Positions 54,774 through 64,000 of a stretch of DNA of 64,000 bases are shown one piece after another. The stretch is from Gammaproteobacteria bacterium HGW-Gammaproteobacteria-15 (lineage in GTDB: Bacteria; Pseudomonadota; Gammaproteobacteria; Enterobacterales; Alteromonadaceae), in NCBI GenBank assembly GCA_002840125.1, contig PGZF01000001.1, forward strand, positions 620,001-684,000. The letters run 5' to 3'. Positions within the stretch are counted from its first letter, which is position 1, and the number at the start of each line of letters is the position of its first letter. Below the pieces are notes generated by a model that was given only the letters and a program-made list of their open reading frames with translations, ran no database searches and had not been told where the DNA came from. Position numbers and translations under genes: made by a program.

Positions 54774-55724
54774 TTATGTCAGCGCAATGGTCATTAAGCG
54801 CTCAGCCTGCTGCTTTAGTGCGTGCTTAAGCTCTATGGGCGCAATAATACTAAAATCAAACGGCAGCTGACTTAACCACTGGGCTAAGCAATAACAGCTG
54901 TCGGTGCGGGTGTTTAGCAGCAAGCCATCGGCCTGCGGTTTTAACATCGATGCCGTTTCCCCCATTGCCTGTGCTGCTGTGTGTTTGTCGGTATGCAGCA
55001 GAACCTGCACATCCAGGTTACCCGGCATACCATACAGGCTGCTGGTAAAATGCTCTGCCGTATCAAAATTCGCTGGCCGGTTAAAGCACTGCTGCAACAA
55101 TTCGATCTGTTGCAGGCGGTCCAGCCGGAAGGTGCGCAGCTCCTGCCTCAGGTGACAATAGCCACTCATATACCAGCGTCCGCTGCGGAACAATAAACCA
55201 TAAGGGTCAACTTGTCTGAAAACCGGCGCTTGCTGATAAGAGGCATAGCAGATAGTAACCGAGCGCTGCTGCTCCAGTGCATCTAATAACGGTGCCAAGT
55301 GCTGGCCGGATGTTTCAGCGTCAGATGCTGGCAATATTACTTTGATATTGTCGGCAATGGCCCGGGCGCGGGACTTCAGTTTAGCCGGCATAACCCGCTC
55401 CAGCTTGGCCTGAACGCTGCTGATGGCAACCTGCGTATCAGCCAGATTCAGGTTGTGTGCCGCCAATAAGCCCAACGATAACGCCAGAGTTTCGTCATTG
55501 GTAAACATCATTGGCGGCAATTTAAAACCAGCCACCAACATATAGCCGCCGTCACAGCCTTGTTCAGTAGTAACAGGTATGCCTAATTGCTCCAGCGCCT
55601 GAATATAACGGCGCACTGTGCGCTTATCTACGCCCAGCCTTGCCGCCAACTCAGTGCCGCTTAAACGGCCATGAGACTGCAGCAGCTCCAGCAGGCTTAA
55701 CACCCGGATAGTCGGGCCGCTCAT
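54774..55724 (-). CDS. YafY-type transcriptional regulator (HTH + WYL domain)
   Basis: A 316-residue regulator. The N-terminal DeoR-like winged helix has LLELLQSHGRLSGTELAARLGVDKRTVRRYIQALEQLG (residues about 10-48). The WYL ligand-binding domain is centred on SGRWYMSGYCHLRQELRTFRLDR, where W-Y-M stands for WYL. A C-terminal extension (WCX) follows. It is divergent from a glutathione S-transferase gene, and the shared promoter region holds a TAGGAC-N7-GTCCTA inverted repeat, a likely operator. Confidence 0.92.
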   Translation of the reverse strand: MSGPTIRVLSLLELLQSHGRLSGTELAARLGVDKRTVRRYIQALEQLGIPVTTEQGCDGGYMLVAGFKLPPMMFTNDETLALSLGLLAAHNLNLADTQVAISSVQAKLERVMPAKLKSRARAIADNIKVILPASDAETSGQHLAPLLDALEQQRSVTICYASYQQAPVFRQVDPYGLLFRSGRWYMSGYCHLRQELRTFRLDRLQQIELLQQCFNRPANFDTAEHFTSSLYGMPGNLDVQVLLHTDKHTAAQAMGETASMLKPQADGLLLNTRTDSCYCLAQWLSQLPFDFSIIAPIELKHALKQQAERLMTIALT

Positions 55725-55790
55725 TTATATCTGCGCCTGTTCATTTACGCTTCCTGTTGTTACTAACAAACACAAAATATAACCGATAAT

Positions 55791-55809
55791 TAGGACGCAT
55801 TCTGTCCTA
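55791..55809. promoter_or_regulatory. Inverted repeat TAGGAC-N7-GTCCTA, candidate WYL operator
   Basis: A perfect 6-bp inverted repeat with a 7-bp centre lies between the WYL regulator (start 55724) and the glutathione S-transferase (start 55899). Its position suggests that the regulator binds here to control itself and the transferase. Confidence 0.6.
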
Positions 55810-55898
55810 TTTGAGTTTTACAGTACCCCGGTAGCGAAAAAACCGCCAACAACCCACACTTATTAACCACACAAAACCAGCAACAAGGAATAAACAAA

Positions 55899-56522
55899 AT
55901 GAAACCATTAACTTTATATACCAACCCCCAATCGCGCGGCCGTATTATCCGCTGGCTGTTGGAAGAGCTGAATGTAGCTTACGAGGTAAAAGTGCTGCAG
56001 TATGGCCCTGAAATGAAATCGGCTGAATTTCTGGCACTAAACCCGATGGGCAAAGTACCGGTAATTACCCATGGTGATGTGGTAGTAACCGAAGCCGCCG
56101 CCATTTGTGCCTATCTGGCGGATCAGTTTGCCGACAAGCAACTGGCCCCTGCGCCAAATAGCACGCAGCGCGCTAACTATTACCGCTGGTTGTTTTTTGC
56201 CGCCGGCCCGCTGGAGATGGCCACCACTGCCAAAGCCTATAACTGGCGGCTGGACGCCGACAATGCCGCCGCCGCAGGCTGTGGTTTGTACCAGGACACA
56301 CTGAACGCGCTGGAAACCGCCTTAACTAACGGCCCTTATATTTGTGGTGAGCAATTTACCGCGGCCGATATCTATGTGGGCAGCCATATTGAGTGGGGCA
56401 TGATGTTTGATACGCTGGAAAAACGCCCCGTTTTTACCGAGTACGTACAGCGGCTGCAAGCACGGGAAGCTGCCATTAAGGCCAATCAACTGGATGATGC
56501 ACTGCTGCCAGAACCGGCGTAA
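55899..56522 (+). CDS. Glutathione S-transferase
   Basis: A 207-residue GST. The N-terminal thioredoxin-like domain has LYTNPQSRGRIIRWLLEEL, with Ser/Arg residues at the usual catalytic site, NPMGKVPVITHGDVVVTEAAAI and a cis-Pro after KV. The C-terminal helical domain contains YICGEQFTAADIYVG. It is expected to conjugate glutathione (made by GshB) to electrophiles or reduce oxidised substrates. Probably regulated by the divergent WYL protein. Confidence 0.93.
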   Translation: MKPLTLYTNPQSRGRIIRWLLEELNVAYEVKVLQYGPEMKSAEFLALNPMGKVPVITHGDVVVTEAAAICAYLADQFADKQLAPAPNSTQRANYYRWLFFAAGPLEMATTAKAYNWRLDADNAAAAGCGLYQDTLNALETALTNGPYICGEQFTAADIYVGSHIEWGMMFDTLEKRPVFTEYVQRLQAREAAIKANQLDDALLPEPA

Positions 56523-56615
56523 TTATTTTTTGCCGGAACGGCCCTGTTGCCAGGGCCATTTACCGGTTGGCTCCAGCTCCAGCGTAAAACTTAAAAAAGG
56601 ACGGATTAACACTAC
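56523..56615 (-). pseudogene. Remnant of a second DUF1622 gene (3' end)
   Basis: Reading the minus strand from 56615 to the stop at 56523-56525 gives VVLIRPFLSFTLELEPTGKW, then PWQQGRSGKK. This nearly repeats the C-terminus of the DUF1622 protein at 52752-53141 (VVLIRTFLSFTLELELTGKW). Only about 30 codons remain; the rest has been lost, and the XRE gene stop lies directly upstream at 56623. The fragment sits between gst and the XRE gene. Confidence 0.85.
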
Positions 56616-56622
56616 CGGCGGC

Positions 56623-57360
56623 TCACGACTTTTTCAACAGTGGTTTGAACAAGCCGAACCGCCAGTCACGCATCGCCAGCACTATACTCACACCATTGCG
56701 CTGCGCCAATGGCAAACTGGCTTCCTGTCGGTTTAGTTCATTAAACTCACTGGCCAACCGCCTGAGCTTGCGCTGAAACTCGTCGTTGCCGGCAGCGGAT
56801 AACATACCATTGAGCACCAACAGGCATTCGGCTTTGCTGTTGAACCTGGCCTGAAAAAACTCCTGGGCAATTTTTTGTTGAAAAAAGCGTTGTATCGGCC
56901 CGCCTTCACGCCAACTGAAATTGGCGGATACCCGTAGCCGGATCTTATTGTTTGGCAGCAATTCTATCAGCTTAAGCCGGTCTAATTGCGCCAGCTTACG
57001 GATACATTCATGTTCGGACAACTGATACCAGTCCAGAATATCCTGCATGCTCCAGCGGTTAAGTACCGACACCGCAACCAGCAACAACGTCAGATCACGC
57101 GTGATCTCTTCTTCCTGCTCATAGCTTAACTGCTGCACTTGCTGCTGCTGTTCACTCATCAGCTGCAGTAAGTCTGCCAGTTCCAGTTGCATCAGTTGGC
57201 AAACCTGTTCCAGTCGCTGCATTGTGAACTGCTTTTGTGAAAACAGCCTTTTCACACTGGCTTCTGTCAGTTGTAAATGTACAGCCACCTGCGCATAGCT
57301 TATGCCGCGTTGTTTCAGTGCTTTTTTAACACAGCTAAGCATTAGGTCTATTTGCGACAC
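56623..57360 (-). CDS. XRE family transcriptional regulator
   Basis: A 245-residue regulator with a Cro/C1-type helix-turn-helix at residues about 10-65 (KQRGISYAQVAVHLQLTEASVKRLFSQKQFTMQRLEQVC). A glutamine-rich linker and a C-terminal domain of unknown type follow (DILDWYQLSEHECIRKLAQLDRLKLIELLP and beyond). GTG at 57360 is preceded by GGAGG; the in-frame ATG at 57342 has no ribosome site. It is divergent from the GlyGly-CTERM lipoprotein, with two GTAT-type inverted repeats between them. Confidence 0.85.
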   Translation of the reverse strand: MSQIDLMLSCVKKALKQRGISYAQVAVHLQLTEASVKRLFSQKQFTMQRLEQVCQLMQLELADLLQLMSEQQQQVQQLSYEQEEEITRDLTLLLVAVSVLNRWSMQDILDWYQLSEHECIRKLAQLDRLKLIELLPNNKIRLRVSANFSWREGGPIQRFFQQKIAQEFFQARFNSKAECLLVLNGMLSAAGNDEFQRKLRRLASEFNELNRQEASLPLAQRNGVSIVLAMRDWRFGLFKPLLKKS

Positions 57361-57372
57361 ATCCCTCCGAAA

Positions 57373-57440
57373 GTATCAATATGCGATACCAAAACAGGAT
57401 TAATGCGCTACTTTAGCATATAAAGTATTAATTTATACTT
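57373..57440. promoter_or_regulatory. Two inverted repeats in the XRE/lipoprotein promoter region
   Basis: GTATC-N7-GATAC (57373-57389) lies next to the XRE ribosome site, and AAGTAT-N6-ATACTT (57423-57440) lies further toward the lipoprotein. They share the half-site AAGTAT(C/T). Paired, related dyads in the shared promoter region suggest autoregulation and control of the lipoprotein gene by the XRE protein. Confidence 0.5.
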
Positions 57441-57490
57441 ATTCAAACTAGGCTGCATAGCAATTATTCATCGCAAAAAGGAAATGCACT

Positions 57491-58366
57491 ATGTCCAGCC
57501 AAACCCGCTTATTAATGGTGTTGATTATCATACTAACTCTGAACGCTTGCGCTACGCAGCAAACCGGCAGCCGCAGCAGCGTGGTGAACTATTTGTATCC
57601 GGACAAAGCCGTGCCGGAAAATTCAACCGGGATCCCCCATCTTACGCTGCCACTGCGGATGGGTATTGCATTTGTTCCTGCGTCATCCGCTCGTCGCAGC
57701 AGCACATCAATACCCTGGGTAGAGGTGCACAATAATGAACTGACAGAGAATCACAAACTACAGATTTTAAGTAATATTGCCGCACATTTTACTACTCAGT
57801 CTTTCGTTGAGCATATTGAGATTATCCCCTCTGCTTACCTGACACCGGGTGGTAGCTTTGCTAATCTGGACCAGCTTAAAGCTATGTTTAATATCGATGT
57901 GATTGCGCTGGTATCCTACGATCAGGTGCAATTTACTGACGACAGTAAATTATCGCTGAGTTACTGGACATTGGTGGGAGCTTATCTGGTGGCTGGTCAG
58001 AAAAATGACAGTAATACGCTGATGGACACCGCTGTATACGCTATAGACAGTCGCAAATTATTATTTCGGGCACCAGGTACCAGTCAGCTGAAAGGCCGCT
58101 CAACGCCGGTTAATCTGCAGGAAGAATTACGTCAGGATAGTTTGCAAGGTTTTATGCAAGCCAGCAATAACATGACAGCGAACCTTGAATTGCAGTTAGA
58201 ACAATTTAAACAACGCTTAAAGCAGCAACCACAAGATATACAACTAAGCTATCAGCGTGGTTACAGCGGCGGCAGTATCGGAATCGGCGCCTTGTTGCTA
58301 TTACTGTTTATATTTAGCAAACGTGTATTTACTTCGGCAGCAACAGGGCTTCGTCAATCGCAATAA
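57491..58366 (+). CDS. Rhombotarget lipoprotein (GlyGly-CTERM, rhombosortase substrate)
   Basis: A 291-residue lipoprotein. The signal peptide ends in the lipobox LNAC (Cys20), so it should be lipidated. The soluble domain contains LYPDKAVPENSTGIPHLTLPLRMGIAFVP and IDVIALVSYDQVQF. Near the C-terminus GYSGGS begins a GlyGly-CTERM signal: a hydrophobic helix (IGIGALLLLLFIFS) then KR, the motif cut by rhombosortase. This combination is that of the rhombotarget lipoprotein family. Oddly, 13 residues (VFTSAATGLRQSQ) follow the KR; GlyGly-CTERM proteins usually end at the basic cluster. The tail overlaps the convergent NYN gene. Confidence 0.82.
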   Translation: MSSQTRLLMVLIIILTLNACATQQTGSRSSVVNYLYPDKAVPENSTGIPHLTLPLRMGIAFVPASSARRSSTSIPWVEVHNNELTENHKLQILSNIAAHFTTQSFVEHIEIIPSAYLTPGGSFANLDQLKAMFNIDVIALVSYDQVQFTDDSKLSLSYWTLVGAYLVAGQKNDSNTLMDTAVYAIDSRKLLFRAPGTSQLKGRSTPVNLQEELRQDSLQGFMQASNNMTANLELQLEQFKQRLKQQPQDIQLSYQRGYSGGSIGIGALLLLLFIFSKRVFTSAATGLRQSQ

Positions 58367-58808
58367 ACCGCGTAGCGGCTTTTACCAGTGCCTGGGCAGT
58401 TAAACCTTCCACACCGTATACCTCTACTTCGGTTTGGTACTTGGTGGTAAGTTTGTCTGCCAGTAGGCCAAAATCGCCATCGCCGGAGGCCAGCACCAGT
58501 ACATCACTGTGCTGGCCGTACTCGATAGCATCCAGCGTTATGCCAACGTCCCAATCTCCTTTGGCCGAACCATCGGCACGCTGAATAAACGGCTTTAGTT
58601 TTACCTCAAAGCCGATGGCTCGCAGAATATTTTGGAACTGCCGCTGCTTTTCATCACCTCGGTCTATGGCATAAGCAATGGCTTTAACGACAGTACGCCC
58701 GGCTGTTATCTGCCGCCAAAAAGCATTGTAGTCAAAATTGCGCTGCCAGGCTTCACGACTGGTGTAGTAGATGTTTTGTACATCTACCAAAATGGTAACG
58801 CTGGTCAT
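58329..58808 (-). CDS. NYN domain protein (LabA/DUF88-like)
   Basis: A 159-residue PIN-fold nuclease-like protein. Acidic residues expected for metal binding appear in TILVDVQNIYY, KGDWDVGITLDAIEY and LASGDGDFGLLADKL. NYN proteins are thought to process RNA. The ATG at 58808 is chosen because AGAGG lies 7 bases upstream; the frame is open further upstream. Its last 38 bp overlap the convergent lipoprotein gene. Confidence 0.9.
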   Translation of the reverse strand: MTSVTILVDVQNIYYTSREAWQRNFDYNAFWRQITAGRTVVKAIAYAIDRGDEKQRQFQNILRAIGFEVKLKPFIQRADGSAKGDWDVGITLDAIEYGQHSDVLVLASGDGDFGLLADKLTTKYQTEVEVYGVEGLTAQALVKAATRFIAIDEALLLPK

Positions 58809-61319
<2,511 letters not shown>

Positions 61320-61347
61320 TCACTGCCATAAAGGGGTGACAGCAATA

Positions 61348-61374
61348 AACGGGCGCCTACAGCGCCCGTTTTTA
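61348..61374. terminator. Rho-independent terminator after katG
   Basis: AACGGGCGC-CTACA-GCGCCCGTT is a 9-bp GC-rich stem followed by TTTATT. It also lies just after the stop of the convergent TlpA-family gene and may serve both. Confidence 0.9.
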
Positions 61375-61381
61375 TTAGTAC

Positions 61382-62191
61382 TTAAGGTGAACTGTTACGC
61401 AGCCTGCTGATAGCCGCCGCCAGGCTGGCATCAGATACCTCGCCCATATGGCTGTCTACCAGTTGGCCCTGTGCATCAAAATACAGCGTTACCGGCAAGC
61501 CGAATGCGCCAAACTGCTGCGGCACCTGTCCGGTGGTATCCAGCAGTACCTGTGAAAACTGTAACGACATTTGCGCTAAAAACTGTTTTACCGTGTCGGC
61601 CGGTTCACGCTGATTTATCAGCAGAAAATTAATATCGGGGTTGTTTTGTTCTGCTTTAGCTAATACCGGCATTTCACGCCGGCATGGTGGGCACCAGGTG
61701 GCCCAGAGGTTAACAACGGTAAGCTGGCCTTTGCTTTGCTGCAAGCTAACACTGCTACCGTCTAGCTGTAACAATGCTATATCAGGCAATTGCGCCTGTT
61801 GTCTGCCTGCCGTCACCACGGTGATTAATACCGCAAATAGCGCTACGGTAGAAAGCGCACCGCTTAGCAAAGCTTTACGCTGTTTTGGGTAACGCTTTAT
61901 CTGCAGCATAAGCATAATCATGGCAGCCAGTAAGGTAGCCGAAAAATCAAAACCCCGATCGCGGATATCCAGCATTTGCCAGAAAGAGTCATAGCTTTGT
62001 GCAAACCGCAGTACAAAAACGATACGGCCAAATAACAGACTTACCAGCAACACGCTTAACAACTGATCAGTTACCGGGCTTTGCTGCTTTTTGGCTACCA
62101 GAGAAGCAACAATCAGACCACCTACAACACTAAACAACAACAGCAACGGTGGCACCGGTAACGCCAGTGGCCCCAAATTAATAGCAATCAT
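61382..62191 (-). CDS. Membrane-anchored TlpA family disulfide reductase
   Basis: A 269-residue protein. The N-terminal half holds four or more hydrophobic helices (starting MIAINLGPLALPVPPLLLL, with GRIVFVLRF) and resembles the membrane part of prolipoprotein diacylglyceryl transferase. The C-terminal half is a TlpA/ResA-type thioredoxin domain with the redox motif WATWCPPCRRE, facing the periplasm. It probably reduces disulfides in envelope proteins or in cytochrome c maturation. ATG at 62191 with GGAG 5 bases upstream is preferred to the longer open frame. It lies 19 bp after ybaK on the same strand. Confidence 0.87.
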   Translation of the reverse strand: MIAINLGPLALPVPPLLLLFSVVGGLIVASLVAKKQQSPVTDQLLSVLLVSLLFGRIVFVLRFAQSYDSFWQMLDIRDRGFDFSATLLAAMIMLMLQIKRYPKQRKALLSGALSTVALFAVLITVVTAGRQQAQLPDIALLQLDGSSVSLQQSKGQLTVVNLWATWCPPCRREMPVLAKAEQNNPDINFLLINQREPADTVKQFLAQMSLQFSQVLLDTTGQVPQQFGAFGLPVTLYFDAQGQLVDSHMGEVSDASLAAAISRLRNSSP

Positions 62192-62210
62192 AAGTCTCCG
62201 AATATGGCTG

Positions 62211-62681
62211 TTAGCTCTGACACAGCGGTGCAAACTGTGCATTGAGTAACAAGCACAAATCTGCAGTGCTTAGCTCAATCTCCAGCCCGCGCCGCCCGGC
62301 GCTAACGTAAATAGTGGCAAACTGCTGCGCCGAGCTGTCAATTACGGTAGGTAACAGCTTTTTTTGCCCCAGCGGGCTTACACCACCCAACACATAACCG
62401 GTACTGCGCATCACATCGGCCGCATTAGCCATATCGGCTTTTTTTGCGCCCAATGCTTTGGCAAGCTGCTTCATGCTCAGTAACTGGTTTACCGGTAATA
62501 TTGCCACCGCCAGCTGTTTTGCATCCAGGCTTAGCACCAGGGTTTTAAATACCTGCTGAGGTAATAAGCCGAGCTTTTCAGCGGCTTCGAGCCCGTAAGA
62601 AGCTGCAGCCGGATCATGCTGATACTGATGCACCTGATGCGCAATACCGCGCTGTTTTACCAATTCTATTGCCGGGGTCAT
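62211..62681 (-). CDS. ybaK: Cys-tRNA(Pro) deacylase YbaK
   Basis: A 156-residue trans-editing enzyme that hydrolyses mischarged Cys-tRNA(Pro). It shows the YbaK signature: VFKTLVLSLD with the catalytic lysine, KKADMANAADVMRSTGYVLGGVSPLGQKK, and RRGLEIELS near the end. It is probably in an operon with the downstream TlpA-family gene. Confidence 0.94.
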   Translation of the reverse strand: MTPAIELVKQRGIAHQVHQYQHDPAAASYGLEAAEKLGLLPQQVFKTLVLSLDAKQLAVAILPVNQLLSMKQLAKALGAKKADMANAADVMRSTGYVLGGVSPLGQKKLLPTVIDSSAQQFATIYVSAGRRGLEIELSTADLCLLLNAQFAPLCQS

Positions 62682-62716
62682 ACAGCGCTCCTTTGCATAT
62701 TATTCGATTTTATCTG

Positions 62717-62746
62717 TTAAAAGTTGAGTTATTTCGCAACTTTTAA
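62717..62746. promoter_or_regulatory. Perfect 10-bp inverted repeat in ybaK/dioxygenase promoter region
   Basis: TTAAAAGTTG (62717-62726) and CAACTTTTAA (62737-62746) flank a 10-bp spacer between the divergent ybaK and dioxygenase genes. It is too AT-rich and badly placed for a terminator and looks like a dimer operator; the regulator is not in this window. Confidence 0.55.
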
Positions 62747-62811
62747 TCTATTGCATAGCACGGTTAGCAAGCGTAGCCTGAACATATTATTTTGCCAACG
62801 AGCACAACGCA

Positions 62812-63609
62812 ATGACCCCAACTCTGGCACCTGTATTGTATTTACCCCATGGCGGCGGGCCTTTACCTTTACTTGGCGACCCAAACCACCAAGCCCTGAC
62901 ACAATTTATTACCGGGCTTGGCAATAAACTGGCCCCACCTGCCGCCATACTGGTAATTAGTGCACACTGGGAAACTGCCCAACCGGCGCTTACTGCAGCT
63001 GACAACCCGGCATTGTTATTTGATTACTCCGGCTTTCCGGCGCAAAGTTATCAGCTTAGCTATCCCGCCCCCGGCGCACCACAACTGGCGGCCCAAATAG
63101 CAGAAAAACTGCAGCAAGCCGGTTTTAACCCACTGCTAAATACCAGCCGCGGTTGGGATCATGGTGTTTTTGTGCCGCTACTGCTGCTGCGCCCGCAAGC
63201 TGATATTCCTGTGCTGCAGTTATCATTGCTAAAAGGCCTTGATGCCAAAGCGCATATTGCGCTGGGTGAAGCGATAAGCTTTTTACGGCAGCAAAACGTG
63301 CTGATTATCGGCTCCGGTATGAGCTTTCATAATATGCAGGCGTTTTTTAATGCCAACCTGGTTAGCGATGCGCAGTTAGAGGCGTTTAATCAGTATTTTA
63401 TCGACAGCCTGCAACCACAGTATAGTTATGCTGAGCAGGCGCAGCGGCTGATTAACTGGCAACAGGCACCTGATGCCCGGTTAATGCACCCGCGCGAAGA
63501 GCACCTGCTACCGCTGCACGTGTGCCTGGGCGCCGCCAAAGGTAGTACAGCGCGGGTACTGTTTAATGACAAAGTGTTAAATAAAACTGTACTGGCGTTT
63601 GGCTGGTAA
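62812..63609 (+). CDS. Class III extradiol dioxygenase (YgiD/DODA-like)
   Basis: A 265-residue member of the LigB superfamily related to 4,5-DOPA dioxygenase. Metal-binding histidines are visible in LPHGGGPL, VISAHWET and WDHGVFVPLL; SGMSFHNM carries a further conserved His. The first motif reads PHGGGP where many members have SHGSP. Bacterial YgiD opens catechol-type rings in vitro; the physiological substrate is unknown. Confidence 0.88.
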   Translation: MTPTLAPVLYLPHGGGPLPLLGDPNHQALTQFITGLGNKLAPPAAILVISAHWETAQPALTAADNPALLFDYSGFPAQSYQLSYPAPGAPQLAAQIAEKLQQAGFNPLLNTSRGWDHGVFVPLLLLRPQADIPVLQLSLLKGLDAKAHIALGEAISFLRQQNVLIIGSGMSFHNMQAFFNANLVSDAQLEAFNQYFIDSLQPQYSYAEQAQRLINWQQAPDARLMHPREEHLLPLHVCLGAAKGSTARVLFNDKVLNKTVLAFGW

Positions 63610-63625
63610 AATGCCAGCGCTTAAA

Positions 63626-63680
63626 TGCAATAAAGCAGCGCCTTTAAACGGCACTGCGGTGTAAACGCTGCTTTATTGCA
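63626..63680. terminator. Long perfect hairpin between convergent genes
   Basis: TGCAATAAAGCAGCG (63626-63640) and CGCTGCTTTATTGCA (63666-63680) are exact inverted repeats around a 25-bp centre, which can itself pair partly (TTTAAAC with GTGTAAA). It lies between the dioxygenase stop and the TonB-like gene and probably stops transcription from both sides. CTTTT follows on the plus strand. Confidence 0.65.
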
Positions 63681-63708
63681 CTTTTATCCAACTTGTTTTG
63701 CTACACCA

Positions 63709-64000
63709 TCAGCCCTTTTTTACGGCCGGTGTTACACTAACCCGCTCGATATCTGCTTGTATGTTATCCAGCTCAAAATCCAGTTGCACCATTTGCGCCA
63801 GATGCAGCTTGCCGGTAGCGGTATATTGCCATTGCGTCAGGGCACGTAATGCCTCTTTATCAAATACCTGTTCAGGACTCGATTTCACGACACTGGCATT
63901 GATCACTTTACCTTGTGCATCAACATCAAATTTAATCTGCACATAACCTGAGATCCCCTGTTCTGCAGCTTGCAGTGGGTAACGTGGTTCAATGCGCATG
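63709..64000 (-). CDS. TonB family protein, C-terminal part
   Basis: The 3' portion of a gene running off the right edge. The 96 visible residues form a TonB C-terminal domain: RIEPRYPLQAAEQGISGYVQIKF, then VFDKEALRALTQWQYT. It resembles the TonB at 8734-9351 but is distinct. The N-terminal anchor or other domains are outside the window, so it may be a TonB energy transducer or a TonB-domain protein such as an M56/BlaR-type protein. Confidence 0.85.
   Translation of the reverse strand, partial: MRIEPRYPLQAAEQGISGYVQIKFDVDAQGKVINASVVKSSPEQVFDKEALRALTQWQYTATGKLHLAQMVQLDFELDNIQADIERVSVTPAVKKG

Overview
This is a chromosome segment of a Gram-negative gammaproteobacterium. The closest fit is the Alteromonadales/Chromatiaceae border (Rheinheimera, Alishewanella or Arsukibacterium type). 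That placement is an inference from gene content: a TonB2-type cluster with TPR, two MotA/TolQ/ExbB proteins and DUF3450; the rsmE-gshB-yqgE-ruvX block; PrsK/PrsR regulators; a rhombosortase-type lipoprotein; and an imuA-imuB-dnaE2 mutasome. Most of the window is dense, ordinary core genome. I see no rRNA, tRNA, CRISPR array, intact transposase, prophage or replication origin.

Layout. 1-7.5 kb: the end of the ribosomal oxygenase gene roxA, a DUF4826 gene, a leucine-type dehydrogenase, a patatin phospholipase, a secreted trypsin-like protease, and the PrsK/PrsR two-component pair of the PEP-CTERM/exosortase field, ending in a 7-bp tandem repeat. 7.5-12.4 kb (minus): a six-gene TonB energy-transduction operon. 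12.7-18.1 kb (minus): fba, pgk, epd and tkt of central carbon metabolism. 18.4-19.6 kb: metK behind a perfect MetJ box. 19.8-24.8 kb: an AbgT transporter, then rsmE-gshB-yqgE-ruvX-DUF1653 and a small Imm-like membrane protein. 24.8-26.6 kb: a LytS/LytTR-type two-component system. 26.6-30.2 kb: two RNA methyltransferases, an esterase-like hydrolase and an isochorismatase-like hydrolase. 30.2-35.4 kb (minus): the SOS mutasome imuA-imuB-dnaE2 with a perfect LexA box. 35.5-48.5 kb: rlmC, pbpC with a giant alpha-2-macroglobulin, an acetyltransferase, thpR and a YgiQ radical-SAM protein.

48.6-52.1 kb is the only clearly accessory block. It is visibly more AT-rich than its surroundings. It holds an orphan RES-domain (toxin-like) gene, a REP/RAYT-like scar, an uncharacterised membrane protein, and a translationally coupled pair made of a glycine-rich hydrophobic protein and a four-helix membrane protein. 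The pair resembles a toxin/effector with its immunity protein, but this is inference only.

52.1-64 kb returns to single genes: HutD, a DUF1622 membrane protein (with a decayed 3' copy 3.8 kb away), YajD, a potassium channel, a WYL regulator divergent from a glutathione S-transferase, an XRE regulator divergent from a GlyGly-CTERM lipoprotein, an NYN nuclease-like protein, KatG, a membrane-anchored TlpA thioredoxin, YbaK, a LigB-like dioxygenase and the end of a second TonB-like gene.

The observations I consider most worth checking are the 48.6-52.1 kb block; the regulator/lipoprotein locus at 56.6-58.8 kb with paired operators and a C-terminal tail overprinted on a convergent gene; and the heptanucleotide array at the end of prsR.
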